Source: JADKAV01 sp037046735
GTDB lineage: Bacteria; Actinomycetota; Actinomycetes; S36-B12; UBA10799
Reading direction: 5' to 3'
NCBI GenBank assembly: GCA_037046735.1
Contig: JBAOHC010000027.1
Coordinates: 682,001 to 746,000, forward strand
DNA: 64,000 nucleotides
How positions within the stretch are numbered: the first letter of the stretch is position 1; each line of letters opens with the position of its first letter. This document shows, piece after piece, positions 35,517-45,420 of this stretch. The translations under genes were made by a program, and so were the position numbers. The notes below the pieces were generated by a model. That model was given only the letters and a program-made list of their open reading frames with translations, had not been told where the DNA came from and made no database searches.

Positions 35517-35543
35517 CGCGTTCGGATCAATGATCCGAACGCG
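35517..35543. repeat. Perfect 27-base palindrome
   Basis: CGCGTTCGGATCA, a central A, then the exact complement: 13-base arms with a one-base centre. Such a symmetry is typical of an operator for a dimeric regulator or of a transposon/phage site. No adjacent regulator gene is visible. Confidence 0.5.
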
Positions 35544-35681
35544 TCCCAAATCGGAACCCACTCGCGACGCCTCCGCCCGAGCCCCCAGCGCCTTGGCCTG
35601 CACCCGCGTCGGGTCGGCCACTGGTCCGACGGCGCGACGGCTACCACCTCCGCGCCCGGCGTCCGGGCCGCCCCCACATAC

Positions 35682-35702
35682 CCGCCGATCAGCGATCGGC
35701 GG
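35682..35702. repeat. 9-base inverted repeat
   Basis: CCGCCGATC (35682-35690) and its complement (35694-35702) around AGC, 139 bases from the 27-base palindrome. A hairpin or operator; function unknown. Confidence 0.35.
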
Positions 35703-36260
35703 AGAATCCGCAACTATGGCGACGTCCAAGTTCATAGAAGGCCACTCGCATCTGCCTCAGTGCAGCAGCGTCGCGGGTCTTCACCGCGCCGCCCGGTGCG
35801 TGCCGCAGCAGAGGCGCTGGCCTTCGCGCTACCACGAACGCCGCGCCCCGGCGCCCGCACAAGCCATCGGATACGCCTACGGAGGAATGGCACCGCCCCC
35901 GCTCCATAAACGCGCACCTCGAGGCTGGCGCCGTACTCCCGAATCCGAGCCAGCAGAATCCCCAGGCGCCGCCCCTCCCTCACCCCGAGGCAGTCCGCCG
36001 TCAGCAGCCGAAACCTGGCCGCCAACGCGCGGTCGATCTTGAGCGTGCGCGGAGGCAGTCCCTCAAGCCGTACGTGTGAGGAGTACGGTCGCCGTAGCCG
36101 TCGATCCAATCCGGATACCAACGGCGGCCAGCTGGAACTACCCAGCGCACACGTCTGATCCCTGGCCGCCCGAGTGCTAGCCTTTGAACCGAAATTGGAT
36201 GAACGGGGGCCAGTTGATCACGACGAGCAACGGCGCATGGGGTGACCGGAGACACCTCAA

Positions 36261-37316
36261 ATGAGGTGCTCCGAATGCGGCGCGACGGCACATGCCGATG
36301 AGCGATTCTGCTCGCACTGCGGAAGTGAAAACTCAGCGCCGAGTACCAAGCGTGACGCCGGTCCGAAGACGGACCCTCAATCACAATCAACACCGGTTCC
36401 GGCAACACCAGGCACGGTTGTTCCCGAGCCGGAGCAGAAACGACGCCAACGAGCCCGACGACTGGCCATTCTGCTCACCGGTTTAGTAGTTCTGACGATC
36501 GCGAGCCTCTATGGCTTGGGATACCGGCTCATTACGGGATCCCAAGCCTCGCAATTCGCCGCCTCCTGGTTCCGTGACAAGAACGAGGGGCAGACGAGTG
36601 TGTACTGTCCGACGCGCTTGCTGAACAACACCAGCCAACTCAACTGCCAGGTGACCAACACTAGGTCACAAAAGGACTTGGGCGTCCTCACCCTTGGTCT
36701 GGAGGACGATGGCTCACTGTCTGTCAGCCATTGGAACCGCACAGAGGTGCAGGCGCCTGCGAAGACCACCCCTAGCCCGGCGCCCAAGACACCGTCGCAG
36801 ATCAACCAGGCTGCCCGTGAGGGGATTCTCGAACTCACCGACAGGTATCCCAACCACGTCAGGACAGCAATCCAGCCCACCACCGATTTGGTGCATGACC
36901 CATGGCTGCTGGGAGCACACAAGAAGGCCGTCGCGTACGCACATTGGGACGCGACACGGGAGGCTTGGAGCGCGTTCGACCAGGTCCTGAGCGTACGGGG
37001 CCTGAGATTCGAGCGATTCCGGAGTCACGACGTCAACGGTGACGGGAGAGTCGACTTCCTCGTTGAAGGTACGGCCAAGAGCGACGGCATGCGGTTTGGC
37101 GGCCTACTGATGAACCAAGGCGGATCAGTGAAGGTTGCGGAGTTCAAGGTCGGCTCCGAGCGGTACGGAGCCGTCTTCAACCTTAAGTGGCGTAACGGCA
37201 GGCTCATCAGTGACTACGCGGCCTTGGGTCAGGTGCGGGTGCCCGGGAACTGGGAACGGTCCTACTGGAAGCCCAAGAACCAAGAATCCCTGACCTGGAC
37301 CGAGCACAGACTCTGA
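36261..37316 (+). CDS. Zinc-ribbon/TM protein with FG-GAP-like C-terminal part
   Basis: 351 residues. An N-terminal zinc ribbon (MRCSECGA, then FCSHCGSE) is followed by a disordered linker, one TM helix (AILLTGLVVLTIASLYGLGY, about 71-90) and an outside domain of about 260 residues. That domain contains VNGDGRVDFLVEG, an FG-GAP/EF-hand-like calcium loop. The ribbon is inside if the N-terminus is cytoplasmic, as in related proteins of this cluster. One of six ZnR-TM proteins around the tubulin-like operon. Weak GGAGA before the ATG. Confidence 0.6.
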   Translation: MRCSECGATAHADERFCSHCGSENSAPSTKRDAGPKTDPQSQSTPVPATPGTVVPEPEQKRRQRARRLAILLTGLVVLTIASLYGLGYRLITGSQASQFAASWFRDKNEGQTSVYCPTRLLNNTSQLNCQVTNTRSQKDLGVLTLGLEDDGSLSVSHWNRTEVQAPAKTTPSPAPKTPSQINQAAREGILELTDRYPNHVRTAIQPTTDLVHDPWLLGAHKKAVAYAHWDATREAWSAFDQVLSVRGLRFERFRSHDVNGDGRVDFLVEGTAKSDGMRFGGLLMNQGGSVKVAEFKVGSERYGAVFNLKWRNGRLISDYAALGQVRVPGNWERSYWKPKNQESLTWTEHRL

Positions 37317-37317
37317 C

Positions 37318-38007
37318 CTACCCCTCGGCCCCAGACATCCTCTGCTCGAGTTCGTGCGGGATAGTTAGATGCGGTGTCTCCCCCAGGACGTAATGGCTGA
37401 GCATCACCCATGACCACGCCGGGCTGGAGCAGAACAGCCTGATCATCGGCCAGTCTGCGAAATGAGCGACGACCCCAGCGTCGGTGGGCGTGAGGGCACG
37501 AAAGTGCTCAAAATAGAGGTCCACCCACCCATTGATCCCCTGCAGGGCAACACGGCGGTTGGTGAAGTGCATGACGCCGTGGTTCTCAAGTCGCCATTGC
37601 ACTGCTGCTGCCTGTTGAGCCTTCCTGCGCTTATGACTGTTGTATGCCGCCGAAGCACCCAGTGAACCCAGCATCCACATCGGCGATCCGAAGGCGATTA
37701 GCACACTCCCAGGTTCGACATAGTCTGCGCCGGAGTAGACATGCAACTCAGCATGCACGGTTCCATACCCGACTTCCCCAGGGGCCAACCGGATCCCGAT
37801 GGACTGCTGGGCAGGATCTCCACCGCGGCGTAGATGGTCGGCCAGTTGAGAGGCCAGCACAATGTCCCGGTCGGATTCCGTGAGCTTCGCCGGCTTGCCG
37901 TCGCGGACACGGGCGACCGCTTGCCCGACCGGAGTGGCACAGGATGGGCAGAAAGCGTCGAGAACCAGGGCGCCACACTGCCAGCAGGTCTCCCTGTGCG
38001 AAGTCAT
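37318..38007 (-). CDS. Zinc-ribbon protein of unknown function (229 residues)
   Basis: ATG at 38007 with GGGGAG four bases upstream. N-terminal ribbon CWQCGALVLDAFCPSC, then a soluble domain with HYVLGETPHLTIP near the end and no TM helix. The middle (TVHAELHVYSGADYVEPGSVL) is strand-rich. It converges on the gene at 36261 with a single base between the stops. Probably a cytoplasmic adaptor of the cluster; no family is recognised. Confidence 0.6.
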   Translation of the reverse strand: MTSHRETCWQCGALVLDAFCPSCATPVGQAVARVRDGKPAKLTESDRDIVLASQLADHLRRGGDPAQQSIGIRLAPGEVGYGTVHAELHVYSGADYVEPGSVLIAFGSPMWMLGSLGASAAYNSHKRRKAQQAAAVQWRLENHGVMHFTNRRVALQGINGWVDLYFEHFRALTPTDAGVVAHFADWPMIRLFCSSPAWSWVMLSHYVLGETPHLTIPHELEQRMSGAEG

Positions 38008-38050
38008 AATCTCCCCGTTCCCAGTTGCCACACGACTTAAACGACCAATC

Positions 38051-38767
38051 TCAGCAGTACTCTCCCAGCGCCTCCCACGTGAGCCGGTACACGGTTCCCA
38101 CGGGTTCAATATCTTGATCCCGCTGGAAGCTCCGGACGGCGTATTCGGTGTGGGTCCCAAACCAGCCGTCCACAGCAATCGGAACCGTCCGACTGCGGCC
38201 CTGATACCCGAGATCAGCAAGAATCGCCTGCACATTGGCAACCGCTTGCCGCTCGTCGCTTCCGGCCGGCGGGGGGCTCGAACTGGCGCCGAGGGCGTAT
38301 TCGAACGGGTATGCCCCTCCACTGCACGGATCCAGGTCAGCGGCGGACAGGTCCGGCGGCCGCGGCGTTGCAGTGCGTTTCGGCGCGGCGGGCCTGGATG
38401 CAGACTGGGCCGTGCTCTTCCTCGGCGAGGGTGACGTGCGTGATCGCGAGGGCGAAACGGGCTCACTCGTGGCGACGGTGGGCCCACTGGTTGCGACAGT
38501 GGACTGACTCGCAGAGGCCACGACCCCACTGGCCGCCACCTCGACCGATTCGGACATGCCCCGGATCAATCCGAACCCGACACCCAACACCAGGATCACA
38601 GCCACGCCGGAGAGGACCAGGGGCCAGCGCCTGGCGGGTTCACCAGTGGTGGAGGTCGCATGCTCATCAACCGCCGGCAGCTGATCGACGGGGGTGCCGC
38701 ACTGGAAGCAGAACCGCTCGTCGCTGCTGGTCTTGCTACCGCAGACCCGGCACTTGGACCCTGACAA
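38051..38767 (-). CDS. Zinc-ribbon/TM protein with peptidoglycan-binding domain
   Basis: A TTG at 38767 with GGGGGAAG upstream begins right at the ribbon (LSGSKCRVCG, then FCFQCGTPVD); a GTG further upstream is an alternative. One TM helix follows (PLVLSGVAVILVLGVGFGL), then a long Ser/Thr/Pro stretch, and a C-terminal PG_binding_1-type domain: LADLGY, VDGWFGTHTEYAVRSFQ, and the end LTWEALGEYC. The C-terminal part would bind peptidoglycan, so the protein links a cytoplasmic zinc ribbon to the wall. 238 residues. Confidence 0.7.
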   Translation of the reverse strand: MSGSKCRVCGSKTSSDERFCFQCGTPVDQLPAVDEHATSTTGEPARRWPLVLSGVAVILVLGVGFGLIRGMSESVEVAASGVVASASQSTVATSGPTVATSEPVSPSRSRTSPSPRKSTAQSASRPAAPKRTATPRPPDLSAADLDPCSGGAYPFEYALGASSSPPPAGSDERQAVANVQAILADLGYQGRSRTVPIAVDGWFGTHTEYAVRSFQRDQDIEPVGTVYRLTWEALGEYC

Positions 38768-38892
38768 AACTTCCCCCTGACGAAACACACGGAACACTTC
38801 CTGACACGAGACTACGCCGTCATCGCTGACGTTGACCGGGCCGATACAGTGAGGCTGAAGTTTCCAGTGAGCGAATGGATGGGGGACCCGCC

Positions 38893-39882
38893 GTGGCCAA
38901 TCCGAATCTGCGTTGGGACGGCCAGTCCTGGTACCGCTGGACCGGCTCCGAATGGGTACAGGACCCATCTCTGCCGCCACCCTCGGCCGAGAGTCCTCCA
39001 AGCCCGGAAACACCGGTGTCCCCGATGACGGTTTCCGAGGGGCCTGCCCCCCGCGATAGCACCGGTCGGGGCAAGGGCGTCTTCATCGCCGTGGGTGTGA
39101 TGGCTGCTGTTGCTGCCGCGGGAGGGGCTTTCGTCCTAACGCAGGGAGGGGACCAGAAGGCCACGGTGGATCCAACCATGCCCCCGACCACGCAGTCAGC
39201 TCCTGAGTCAACGGCACCGGTCGCACAGGTGGTTCTGGTGAGCGCGTCGGATGTGTCTGATGGCTTCCTCGAGGAGAGTGCTGCCGAGGGTGACTCTCCA
39301 GTGATCCCCTCAGAGAAGGTCGCCAAGACTGTAAGCGGGGACGAGCCCGGACTGTACGGCGGATTCGTCGGGGAGTCACCGTGCGACATCGAGGAACTGC
39401 GTGAGGGGATCGCCGAATCAGGCGCCGCAGAACAGTGGCAACAGGCGGTCGATAGCCCTGCAAAGACCTACCTGAGCGATAGGACCCCCGCCCTCCTCGT
39501 ATACGACATTCACGTTTCCCGCGCGATCCCGTCGGGGGACCAGGTCCAGTGGGAGTCGGCTGTCCTACAGGCAGGCACCCCTGTCCTTGTGGACGACACC
39601 GGTCTGCCCGTCGTGAGTTGCACCACCGGCACTCCCCTGGACGAGCCATCCGCGCCGTTCGACAGACCGTCGCTTGCGGATGACGCAGCCCCCTGGGAAG
39701 GCTTCCGGAAGAGCCGCGTCACAACTGTGACGCCCGCGAACGGAACCCTCGCCCAGTTGGATCTGATGAACCTGGGCGATCCGATAAACACCGATGCCTT
39801 GTTCATCCGCCCCATCGGCACCCAAGGTGAAGAGGACTCCCAGCCAGAGGGGACCCCCACGCTCGGAACTCCCCAGCCCTGA
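38893..39882 (+). CDS. Membrane protein with Trp-rich N-terminus and DUF6777-like outside domain
   Basis: 329 residues from GTG at 38893 (GGGGGA upstream; an ATG at 38875 would add six). The start NLRWDGQSWYRWTGSEW resembles the DUF2510 Trp motif. A Pro-rich linker and one TM helix (GVFIAVGVMAAVAAAGGAFV) lead to an outside domain with GLYGG, then CDIEEL and AVLQAGTPVLVDDTGLPVV, the pattern of DUF6777. Such domains are known from streptomycete secreted proteins of unknown role. It is divergent from 38051 and convergent on the operon end at 39904. Confidence 0.65.
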   Translation: MANPNLRWDGQSWYRWTGSEWVQDPSLPPPSAESPPSPETPVSPMTVSEGPAPRDSTGRGKGVFIAVGVMAAVAAAGGAFVLTQGGDQKATVDPTMPPTTQSAPESTAPVAQVVLVSASDVSDGFLEESAAEGDSPVIPSEKVAKTVSGDEPGLYGGFVGESPCDIEELREGIAESGAAEQWQQAVDSPAKTYLSDRTPALLVYDIHVSRAIPSGDQVQWESAVLQAGTPVLVDDTGLPVVSCTTGTPLDEPSAPFDRPSLADDAAPWEGFRKSRVTTVTPANGTLAQLDLMNLGDPINTDALFIRPIGTQGEEDSQPEGTPTLGTPQP

Positions 39883-39903
39883 GTCACCCACAGCAACAGC
39901 GAC

Positions 39904-40935
39904 TCAGTAGGCGATCTCGGTACCCTTACGCGCTCTCGGAACGATGTAGCGGGCAGCGCAGGAGTCGGCTCTGCGCCAGCACCAGCGCAGGGCAGCTTCG
40001 GAGGAAGCGAAGCGCCGTGGCACTAACGCCACCCACATGTCTGTGCCCGGGCAGTTCTCCGGGCGGGAGGTGGCAATGTCCTCCCAACGCACTGTGATGG
40101 CTCCGAGTTCCTGGTCGAGGCGAGCATTACTGGCCAGAATGCTGGACGCCGTGAGATCCCAGGATCCTTGATCGAGACCCTCGCACCCACTGGCCACCTG
40201 TGGGACCCAGGCGCCGTTCAGTGAGTCCCGCATCGAACTACCTTCATCACGACGCTGCTCAAGCACGCCGCTCGCCTGGTCTTCTGGCATCGCTAGCGCA
40301 GCTCGCCAGTCCGCAGCGACGGCCTGCGCGTCCGGAACCCCCTTGGTGACCAACTGCATGTTCACGGAGTCTCCATTGCCCGCGGTGCCCTCCAAGGACC
40401 CGTCAGTCCCCACCTGCAGTTGCAGACTCTCCTGGGACCAACCGTCCGGTCTCGAGATCCAGGAGCCAGGCTCCAAGGTCAGGCTGCTGTTGTCGACCTC
40501 GCCCTTCACATTCCACGAGCCGACCACCCCCGATGGGGTGCGAACCCGGAACACACCCGTCGCATCGCCGTCGGCCACGTCCAACGACAAGGCCACGCCA
40601 GATGCATCCATGTCACCGCTCCAGGTGCCTGACTCCAAAGTGACGGGCTGCGCGACTTGTTGCTCGTTCCCCTGCGCGGCAGCGGAGTCCTGCGCCGGAA
40701 CGTTCGAGCTCGAGTCAGGAAAGACGAAAACTGCGCCCACCCCGACCGCGATGACGGCCGCGAGGCCACCGATCACAATGACAGACCGCCGCCCGTCACG
40801 CCCGGCCGACGGCGGCGGTGAGGGTACGGCCGGTTCAGCTGGTGTCACATCGACGAATGTGTGTCCGCAGCCCTGGCAGTGGGGTTCCTTCCCCGTCCGC
40901 CGGGCTCCGCAGACCGGGCATTGCTGGTCAGCCAT
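39904..40935 (-). CDS. Zinc-ribbon/TM protein with an outside domain shared with 60195-61016
   Basis: 343 residues, ATG 40935, overlapping the upstream gene by 8 bases; last gene of the long operon. N-terminal ribbon (CPVCGA, then HCQGCGHTF), TM helix (VIVIGGLAAVIAVGVGAVFV), a beta-rich segment (ALSLDVADGDATGVFRV) and a C-terminal domain containing WVPQVASGCEGL, DMWVALVPRRFASSEAALRW and CAARYIV. The last part is clearly paralogous to the end of the protein at 60195-61016, including the late Cys pair. Position at the operon end suggests it joins the complex. Confidence 0.7.
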   Translation of the reverse strand: MADQQCPVCGARRTGKEPHCQGCGHTFVDVTPAEPAVPSPPPSAGRDGRRSVIVIGGLAAVIAVGVGAVFVFPDSSSNVPAQDSAAAQGNEQQVAQPVTLESGTWSGDMDASGVALSLDVADGDATGVFRVRTPSGVVGSWNVKGEVDNSSLTLEPGSWISRPDGWSQESLQLQVGTDGSLEGTAGNGDSVNMQLVTKGVPDAQAVAADWRAALAMPEDQASGVLEQRRDEGSSMRDSLNGAWVPQVASGCEGLDQGSWDLTASSILASNARLDQELGAITVRWEDIATSRPENCPGTDMWVALVPRRFASSEAALRWCWRRADSCAARYIVPRARKGTEIAY

Positions 40936-42073
40936 TCGCGACGAGCCCGGCCTGCATGAGGAACCACTTGATGGGGTCGAGGCACCGGTAGGAAGGCGTC
41001 CCGTGTTTGGCGACCCGGCCGATGACCGGCGCCAGCCCCAGGGACGAAAGCGCGAAGAAGCGTACTGGAACCTGAGGGTTCTCGTAAGCTCGCGCCCTCT
41101 CCACCAACTGAGGCTGGTCGAGATAGCGACTGCACAGAGTCCGCAGTTCCTGATCCAGCAGGTCCGCGTCATACGGGTCCCACTGCTTGCGCTGCAGGCT
41201 TGCATCGTGGTGAACGCGCAGTCCTTTGCCTGCCAGTGCCGCGTGCAGCGGGGATTCCCGCTTGGATGCTGCCTTGAGGACGTAATCGAACTTCGAGATG
41301 GTCACGGCGACCGGTGGTCGCTTAGCCGTATCACCGACGACGGCCCGCGATAGAGACTCAAGGTTGCCCCACACAGCTGCTGGCTGGAAGTCAGCCCCTT
41401 GACCGAATATCTCGTCGCCCAGCACGTTCCGGACGGCCGGCGACGTGCTCGAATCGACCAGCAGGATCAAACCGTCAGCGTGCGCCAGAAAGCGGAAGTG
41501 AGCGCGGTCCATTCCCGCGTTCTGCAAATCCTCACCGGCGACGTCGCGAAGAACGAGAACATGATCGCGACTGCGGCCTGGCTCCTGGATGCGCAGGAGG
41601 ATCGGCTCCCTCTGCACGGCGTCCGACCCAGGCAGTTCCGGCATGGTCGAGTCATACAAGGGCGCGGACGGATCGAGGTCGCCGAAACGCTCCATGAACG
41701 AGCGTTGGGACTCCGGCGAGTAATGAGTGACGGTCAACCCGTTCAGCCGACCCCAGCGAAGTAGTAGATTGGCTGCCATCCCCACGAACACCGTCTTGCC
41801 GGAGGCGCGCGTGCCTGCCATGGCCAAGCACGTGGTCGTGACCTCGTTCCAGCCCACCGGTAGGGGTTGGTTGCACGACGTCACCCAGCAATGAGGCACG
41901 AGCGCCACGTCGTGATCCGTACAGAGCACTGTCTTGTCCCCAGCAGGGCGACTGGTCGCCGCCGAACACACACTGCCGTCCGGTTTGTTCTTCACCGGAC
42001 ACGCGACCACAGTGTGCCCCCCCGGCAGCGCGGCGAAACAATACGGACACCTGCGCACACTCAACTGAGCCAT
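40928..42073 (-). CDS. P-loop GTPase-like protein with zinc ribbons (DO-GTPase2-like)
   Basis: 381 residues. N-terminal zinc-binding region (CPYC, several CxxC/H pairs up to residue 67). P-loop GTRASGKT at 87-94, a Walker B/switch-like region LRDVAGED, and SKFDYV in the place of the NKxD guanine motif, so it is probably a GTPase of the TRAFAC group. It resembles the double-GTPase (DO-GTPase2) proteins described computationally beside tubulin-like and vWA genes. ATG overlaps the preceding stop (TGATG) and has GAAGGGAGAG upstream. Likely the regulatory NTPase of the system; family name tentative. Confidence 0.6.
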   Translation of the reverse strand: MAQLSVRRCPYCFAALPGGHTVVACPVKNKPDGSVCSAATSRPAGDKTVLCTDHDVALVPHCWVTSCNQPLPVGWNEVTTTCLAMAGTRASGKTVFVGMAANLLLRWGRLNGLTVTHYSPESQRSFMERFGDLDPSAPLYDSTMPELPGSDAVQREPILLRIQEPGRSRDHVLVLRDVAGEDLQNAGMDRAHFRFLAHADGLILLVDSSTSPAVRNVLGDEIFGQGADFQPAAVWGNLESLSRAVVGDTAKRPPVAVTISKFDYVLKAASKRESPLHAALAGKGLRVHHDASLQRKQWDPYDADLLDQELRTLCSRYLDQPQLVERARAYENPQVPVRFFALSSLGLAPVIGRVAKHGTPSYRCLDPIKWFLMQAGLVANG

Positions 42074-43816
42074 CAGCGGCTCTCCCTTCTCCGCATCAAT
42101 CCAGACCGCAGTCGGTCAGCGCTCCATTGCGCGGCCGCCGCGCGCACCTTGTCGCCTGACTGCACACGCAGGACCAGCACAGGCTGCCCCGCTGAGTGGC
42201 ATGCTGTGACCTTGTCCTGCATGTCCTGGGTGAGTCCGGCCGCATCCTCGCTCACGGGCAGCACGAAGCCCACGTTTCCCCGCAGCCCCATCACCGGGTG
42301 TGGCGCGTCCGTGACCACAACTGTGAAGTCATCGTCTCGCTCGGCCAACGCCGCTTCGGGCACTCGCGCCCCGCTGGAAAAAAGCTCAGGCGGCTGCAGG
42401 TGGAATCGGTCAACACCGGGCGCAGGATGGGCATCTTGAAGCCAGCGACTGCCCTCCGCCGGCGCACCGTAGGTCAGCAACTCCGGCTCCAGGTCACCCA
42501 TGACCTCGCAGCACCCGTCAGCGATCCCATGCAGGAGGGACGGCAGCACGTGCTGCAGATAGACCCACGCCATGGAGGCCGATCGGTCGATAAGACACAC
42601 CGCGGAGGTCCGCACCGACTCCTGCGGAACCCACTGATGTCCCCCATCGTCAGCGACCACAGCACGCGATCCCACCAAACTCGAAAGCTCGGCGTCACCG
42701 CCGGCATCGATATCCATCTGCAGGATCGGAGTGGAAGCATCCCCCAGCAGGTGGATGTCGGTGACATCGAGGGTCTGCCCCGTGCCGCCGATCACCCGAA
42801 CCTCGACGATCACCGAACCAGTCAATGGCGACTGTCCACGACCCTGGAGGATGATCTCCTGCGAGGATCCCGGCCTGGCATCGACGCAAACCGACCACGC
42901 CCCATGTCGCGCACGACCATGGCGACCGGCTCCGCCGTCGCGATTTCGCAACCTTGCGCAGCCGACCCGCGCATGGTGAGCACGAGGCGTTCGATCGATC
43001 CGAGAGCCACCCGCTGACCGGGTTGCAGGCTAGCCACGAACCCCCCCGACCGCTGGCCCGCGCGCAGACCGTCGCACGTGCTCGCTGAGATCATCCAAGG
43101 CAACCTGAATACCCGGCGAGACGCCGAACCGTTGACGCTGGATGATGCCGAGATACTGACCGGTGAGTTCGGCATCCCGGGGCTTCAACGCTTCCACAGC
43201 CATCCAGTAGCCGACTCGGGAACGTCTTGCCGTCGCGAGAAGCAGAAGTCTTGAGCAGCGGGCTGATGACGCTGACATCGAGCTGATCTGTCCACGATTG
43301 AAGGAATTGACCGAGCAAATCCAACGAGGCGATCGGCTCCCGCCAGTCCCCGCCGTCAGCGTACTGAAGCGCATTGATCACATGCCTGGGCTGCAGTGGT
43401 GGTGGACTGCCCGAGGCGTCGTGCCCGGTTGCGACCACTGCCACGGAGCGGCAGGCGGATTCAGGACACCGGGCATCACCGAAGGATCAGAGATGACCCG
43501 CAGCTGCCTCTGACCCCAAAGCGCACCAGTTCCGCAACCAGTCGAATGCATGCTGCGGACCGTCACCGAGCGCCAGGTGCATGTTGAGCACTACCTGATC
43601 TGATCCAGTGAGACGGGCCTCTTCACGTGAGGTTCCAGTGCCGAGCATCCAGCCACCTGGCACTGCTGCCATGCCCGCCAAATCAGCATCGAAAAAGCGG
43701 AACCACAGTGCCTGCAAGTGAGTGATGTCGGACGGTGGTTCATAACGCAGCCGCTGCGCGCCCGCGACCGGATCACTGTTGTACATCACCACTCGGATGT
43801 GTTCATGTGTGACCAC
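42073..43816 (-). pseudogene. vWA-domain protein with several frameshifts in its N-terminal half
   Basis: The intact C-terminal frame (42073 to about 42900) encodes a von Willebrand A domain with the MIDAS motif CLIDRSASMAW and FTVVVTDAPH. Upstream, pieces in changing frames read VVMYNSDPVAG, then VISDPSVMPGVLNP, then VINALQYADGGDW, then YWMAVEALKPRD, then ERLVLTMRGSA. They form one continuous protein of about 575 residues if at least four single-base changes are repaired (near 43505, 43450, 43225 and the C7 run at 43041-43047, plus one near 42900). Either sequencing errors or decay. Starts inside the end of the preceding gene. Confidence 0.6.
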
Positions 43817-44899
43817 TCACCCACGAGCGAGGTCAGGTCGCGGTACTGCTCCGGCAGCGCCTCCGCAGTGAACCGCTGGATGAAGTTCGACGAGGTGACG
43901 CCGTGTTCTCGTAACGCCTGACAGTACCCACTGAACTGGCTTGCCAACCGATTGATCTCCTGCGCCGGGACGCCCGCTCGCATGGGCTCAGCCAACTGGA
44001 AGAGCGCCGCAGTTAGGACATCAGCCCACGACCACTGCCGCTTGCCACAATCGGGGCACAGGGCGTGGTCGCGTGGCTGCCAGGTGGTCACATCCGAGAT
44101 CTGCAAGGGCTGCAGACTCGACGGCAGACGGTTGCTGTCGGCGAAGCGCAGAGCGACATCGGCCCCGGTCGGAGTGACCTGGCCGTCGGTGATGTGCCAG
44201 ATCTCGCTGGTCACCTCCCAGCCGATGTCGGTTGGCAGCATCCGGTACAACGACGACAGCAGGATCGGCCCCATTGCCTGCACATCGTCCTGGGTGCCCA
44301 CCCATGACGACCTCGCGCCGTAAGCGATCCTGTCGATCAACGCCGCGAGACCGAGCAGGTAGCCCGGCGGGCGCCCGCCCTCGTGCAAGTACGTCGCCAA
44401 CTGCGAAACATCCACAGCCTGTGCACTCGGCCTGGGCTGCAGTGCCGATGGATTCCGGCGCAGATCCAGCGTCGACACCTCCTGCGCGCCATACGGGGTG
44501 GACCAATCCGGGCTGTCCCAGAACGACGCCGGATCCGTGCCTGAGACCCGAGAGTCTCGCCTGACGACGAGGCAGTCGTTGACGCAGTTGTTGGGCCGGT
44601 TGGACGCATCTGAGCCGGCGGCGATCGAGTTGATCAGGAAACGCCACTGACTCTTCGGCGATCCCACCCACGCAATGCGGCGGTTACGGAGAATTCAGAT
44701 CCGGGGTCGCAAAACCCTGCGGCGACGTCAAGCGCTGGTTGTAACCGATCGCCTCCTGTTGCACCTCGTCGGGCAGGGTGCCGACGGATGTACTCACCCG
44801 CCAGCCCGCGCTGCCCTCGGAGGTGTAGATGAAACGACCGGTGATCGTGCCATCCAGCACCTGACCCTGTCCGATTGACTCCCCCTGTACCTGCGTCAT
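43786..44899 (-). pseudogene. GTPase-associated protein 1-like protein, one frameshift
   Basis: ATG at 44899 overlaps the preceding stop (ATGA). The start (GRFIYTSEGSAGWRVSTSVG) and the segment FWDSPDWSTPYG resemble the N-terminal domain of GTPase-associated protein 1 (GAP1), usually encoded beside DO-GTPases. A CPDCGKRQWSW ribbon lies near the middle. A frameshift near 44690 separates residues 1-70 from the rest (RRIAWVGSPKSQWRFLIN onward). With repair it has about 370 residues. No enzymatic motif; probably a partner of the P-loop protein. Family call is tentative. Confidence 0.5.
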
Positions 44900-45417
44900 T
44901 GTGCTCCGGCCCCCTGCAGTCTGAGTTGGTTTATCGGTGGATCGATCAAAGCGATGGGGATGTTCGGCCGGCACAACAGCGCGGACGAACCCCGTCTCGG
45001 GCATCTCCGGCAACCGTTCGGACAGATCGATCTGAACGGCTCCCGGCGCCGCAGATTCAGTGTCGTCTGCAACAGCACCTTCTCGCGGTCCGCCGAGGAC
45101 ACCGGCAGGAACTGCCCACTCCAAGTAAGCATGAGTTCAGCATCGCGCACGTCCTCGTCAGCCACGATAGTCAGCAACCGCCGGCTCTTGCGAAACGAGT
45201 TGGCGATGTCGAAGCGGTAACGGACGAGCGCCGGGAACGTGTGCGTGACGCTGGTCGTGCTCGAGAACTTGGGTTGACCCTCACTGAATCGGCAACCGGC
45301 CAGGTGGAGGTCGCATGTGCCTGCCTTGAACCGGGCGCGCTCGACCCGGAAACCCCCGAAGGTGCGATGGTCCTGTTCGCTAATCCGCTCGAGCGGCGGC
45401 AGCTTCGCACAGTCCAC
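44896..45417 (-). CDS. Uncharacterised protein of the tubulin operon (173 residues)
   Basis: GTG at 45417, three bases after the preceding stop; its own stop overlaps the next ATG. A strand-rich protein (RARFKAGTCDLHLAGCRF, then AELMLTWSGQFLPVSS) with Cys near residues 130-150 and the ending ALIDPPINQLRLQ. A possible alternative frame in the second half was considered but this one fits the start/stop spacing. It may be a beta-sandwich module continuing the fibronectin-like protein upstream. Confidence 0.55.
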   Translation of the reverse strand: MDCAKLPPLERISEQDHRTFGGFRVERARFKAGTCDLHLAGCRFSEGQPKFSSTTSVTHTFPALVRYRFDIANSFRKSRRLLTIVADEDVRDAELMLTWSGQFLPVSSADREKVLLQTTLNLRRREPFRSICPNGCRRCPRRGSSALLCRPNIPIALIDPPINQLRLQGAGAQ

Positions 45418-45420
45418 CGG

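Larger units (their letters stand above)
35343..36260. other. About 900 bases between the secretome region and the tubulin cluster, no convincing gene
   Basis: Two long overlapping frames (minus 35732-36121 and others) have no recognisable domain and look like shadows of GC-rich DNA. The stretch holds two dyads, described separately. It may be the remains of decayed genes and separates the two minus-strand groups. Confidence 0.5.

Noticed and set aside
35732..36121. Minus-strand frame of 129 codons before the tubulin cluster
   Set aside because: Arg-rich, no family motif and no clear start; more likely a shadow or a very old remnant.
44896..45124. Possible frameshift in the 173-residue gene of the operon
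   Set aside because: The uninterrupted frame ends with an ATGA overlap to the next start and contains a plausible C-terminus, so the alternative frame was judged a shadow.
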